This document shows, in pieces, positions 63,193 through 64,000 of a stretch of DNA of 64,000 bases. The position numbers and the translations under genes are program-made. Source of the stretch: Burhinus oedicnemus. Its lineage: Eukaryota > Chordata > Aves > Charadriiformes > Burhinidae. Location: NCBI GenBank assembly GCA_008921705.1, contig VFFE01007644.1, positions 482,060 to 546,059 on the forward strand, read 5' to 3'. The notes below the pieces were generated by a model, which saw only the letters and a program-made list of their open reading frames with translations, did not search any database and was not told the DNA's origin. The first letter of the stretch is position 1; every line of letters starts with the position of its first letter.

Positions 63193-63197
63193 ACATC

Positions 63198-64000
63198 TTA
63201 AGTGATGCTAGCTACTTATGTTTAGAAAAACTGAATTACATCTTTCATGTTCACTTTATGATGAGATGAGTAGTGCTGAAGTGTTCGTTTGCTGTATTAA
63301 ACATGATGGGACTCCAGAGACTATCATGGGAATTGAGACACTCTGTATACATATATACAACTGCACTGTAGACACCTAAATTTAGATACAAAGTCCCACC
63401 CCTGCATGAGACTGAAAGGAAAGGTGAAGTGAATTCCAGATGTTAGAGACCAAAATCTCATTTTGGGTCTTTTTAAATCACTTGTTAATTCTATCTCATT
63501 TCGGTCTCTCTGTCAAACTTCAGTCTAGTGTGAAAACCTTTGTGTGTATGTGTGTGGCTACGCATGATACCAACAATTCAACAAGACATTGAAGAGACAA
63601 AGTGGTATGGGCTTTCACTCATTTATGATTGACTTTTAGCACTTGTCAGTTTTGTCAAACATTAGTGGGACATTCTCTTTACTCTTGAGTGATCTGACTA
63701 AAATTGAGCCTTGCATGTTTGGAAGTAATCTCTGCTTTAATCCAGCTAACACTGAGCTGCTCTTCATTGATAAAAAGCACTGGTGTAGACAGGTAAGCTT
63801 CTGTAGCTTGTACTTTTCTTGAATTCATTAGTTTAGTGAGAAATCTCGTAATTATTTTGAATCCTATTATGTTTTGATAGAAAGAGAGAAGTAGAGTTGC
63901 AACTGAATGATTTAAATCCTGTTTATGCTCAAGTTTCCTGGAAAATTGAAAGTGCTTGAAATAGAGAAAGAAGCTGTTACTAAAAAGTGAGGTTTAGAGG
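63198..64000. other. AT-rich noncoding DNA, no gene seen
   Basis: From the LTR target duplication to the window end there is no supported coding frame or RNA gene. A short gtgtgtatgtgtgtgg stretch lies near 63541-63556 and an alternating tatacatatatac word near 63346-63358. The phrase gacacctaaatttagata near 63371 recalls the unidentified repeat suspected on the other side of the LTR, so the LTR may be nested in an older element. Confidence 0.5.

Noticed and set aside
1..64000. CRISPR array, prokaryotic operon, phage or plasmid features
   Set aside because: No regularly spaced direct repeats, no ribosome-binding-site-led gene arrays, and the CR1 and LTR content shows vertebrate nuclear DNA.

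Overview
This is an AT-rich vertebrate nuclear window, almost certainly from a bird. The evidence is the repeat content. There are at least five fragments of CR1, the dominant avian LINE, on both strands. One of them ends in the diagnostic 8-bp CR1 tail unit. There is also a solo LTR of a widespread avian endogenous-retrovirus type, with TG...CA ends and an intact 5-bp target-site duplication. Nothing looks prokaryotic, organellar or plasmid-like. No rRNA, tRNA, CRISPR array or operon is visible.

I find no intact protein-coding gene. Most open frames of 60-130 codons have no recognisable motif, sit on both strands, and are what AT-rich intergenic or intronic DNA yields by chance. The only recognisable coding relic is the C-terminal reverse-transcriptase region of CR1 at 22382-23128. 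It carries two frame shifts and, unusually, lacks the 3' end. Two weaker coding-like stretches are recorded as unproven: a short lysine/glutamate/leucine-rich coiled-coil-like frame at 23465-23662, and a 257-bp open segment with splice-like borders at 52090-52346.

Layout: 1-5.4 kb is featureless AT-rich DNA with a 22-bp tandem duplication. A minus-strand CR1 lies at 5.36-5.58 kb. A foldback (MITE-like) unit is at 9.9-10.2 kb. Plus-strand CR1 pieces lie at 11.3 kb and 13.06-13.6 kb, on either side of a GC-rich island at 12.1-12.6 kb. A purine-skewed block runs 16.2-17.6 kb. The most complex cluster is 21.97-23.75 kb: two near-identical 29-bp words flank the broken CR1, with an 18-bp perfect palindrome and the coiled-coil-like relic alongside. 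From 23.8 to 36.5 kb there is plain AT-rich DNA with short simple repeats, hairpins and an old minus-strand CR1 at 34.6 kb. A perfect 83-bp (AGGTT)n array, the arthropod-type TTAGG telomere word, lies at 36.5 kb. A 26-bp hairpin is at 38.5 kb. The rest is AT-rich DNA with a few possible conserved noncoding stretches, ending with the solo LTR at 62.84-63.19 kb.

The window is best read as a gene desert or a long intron shaped by retroposition. No cooperating gene system is visible. Items most worth checking are the TTAGG array, the paired 29-bp words around the 3'-truncated CR1, the compact solo LTR, and the two coding-like stretches.
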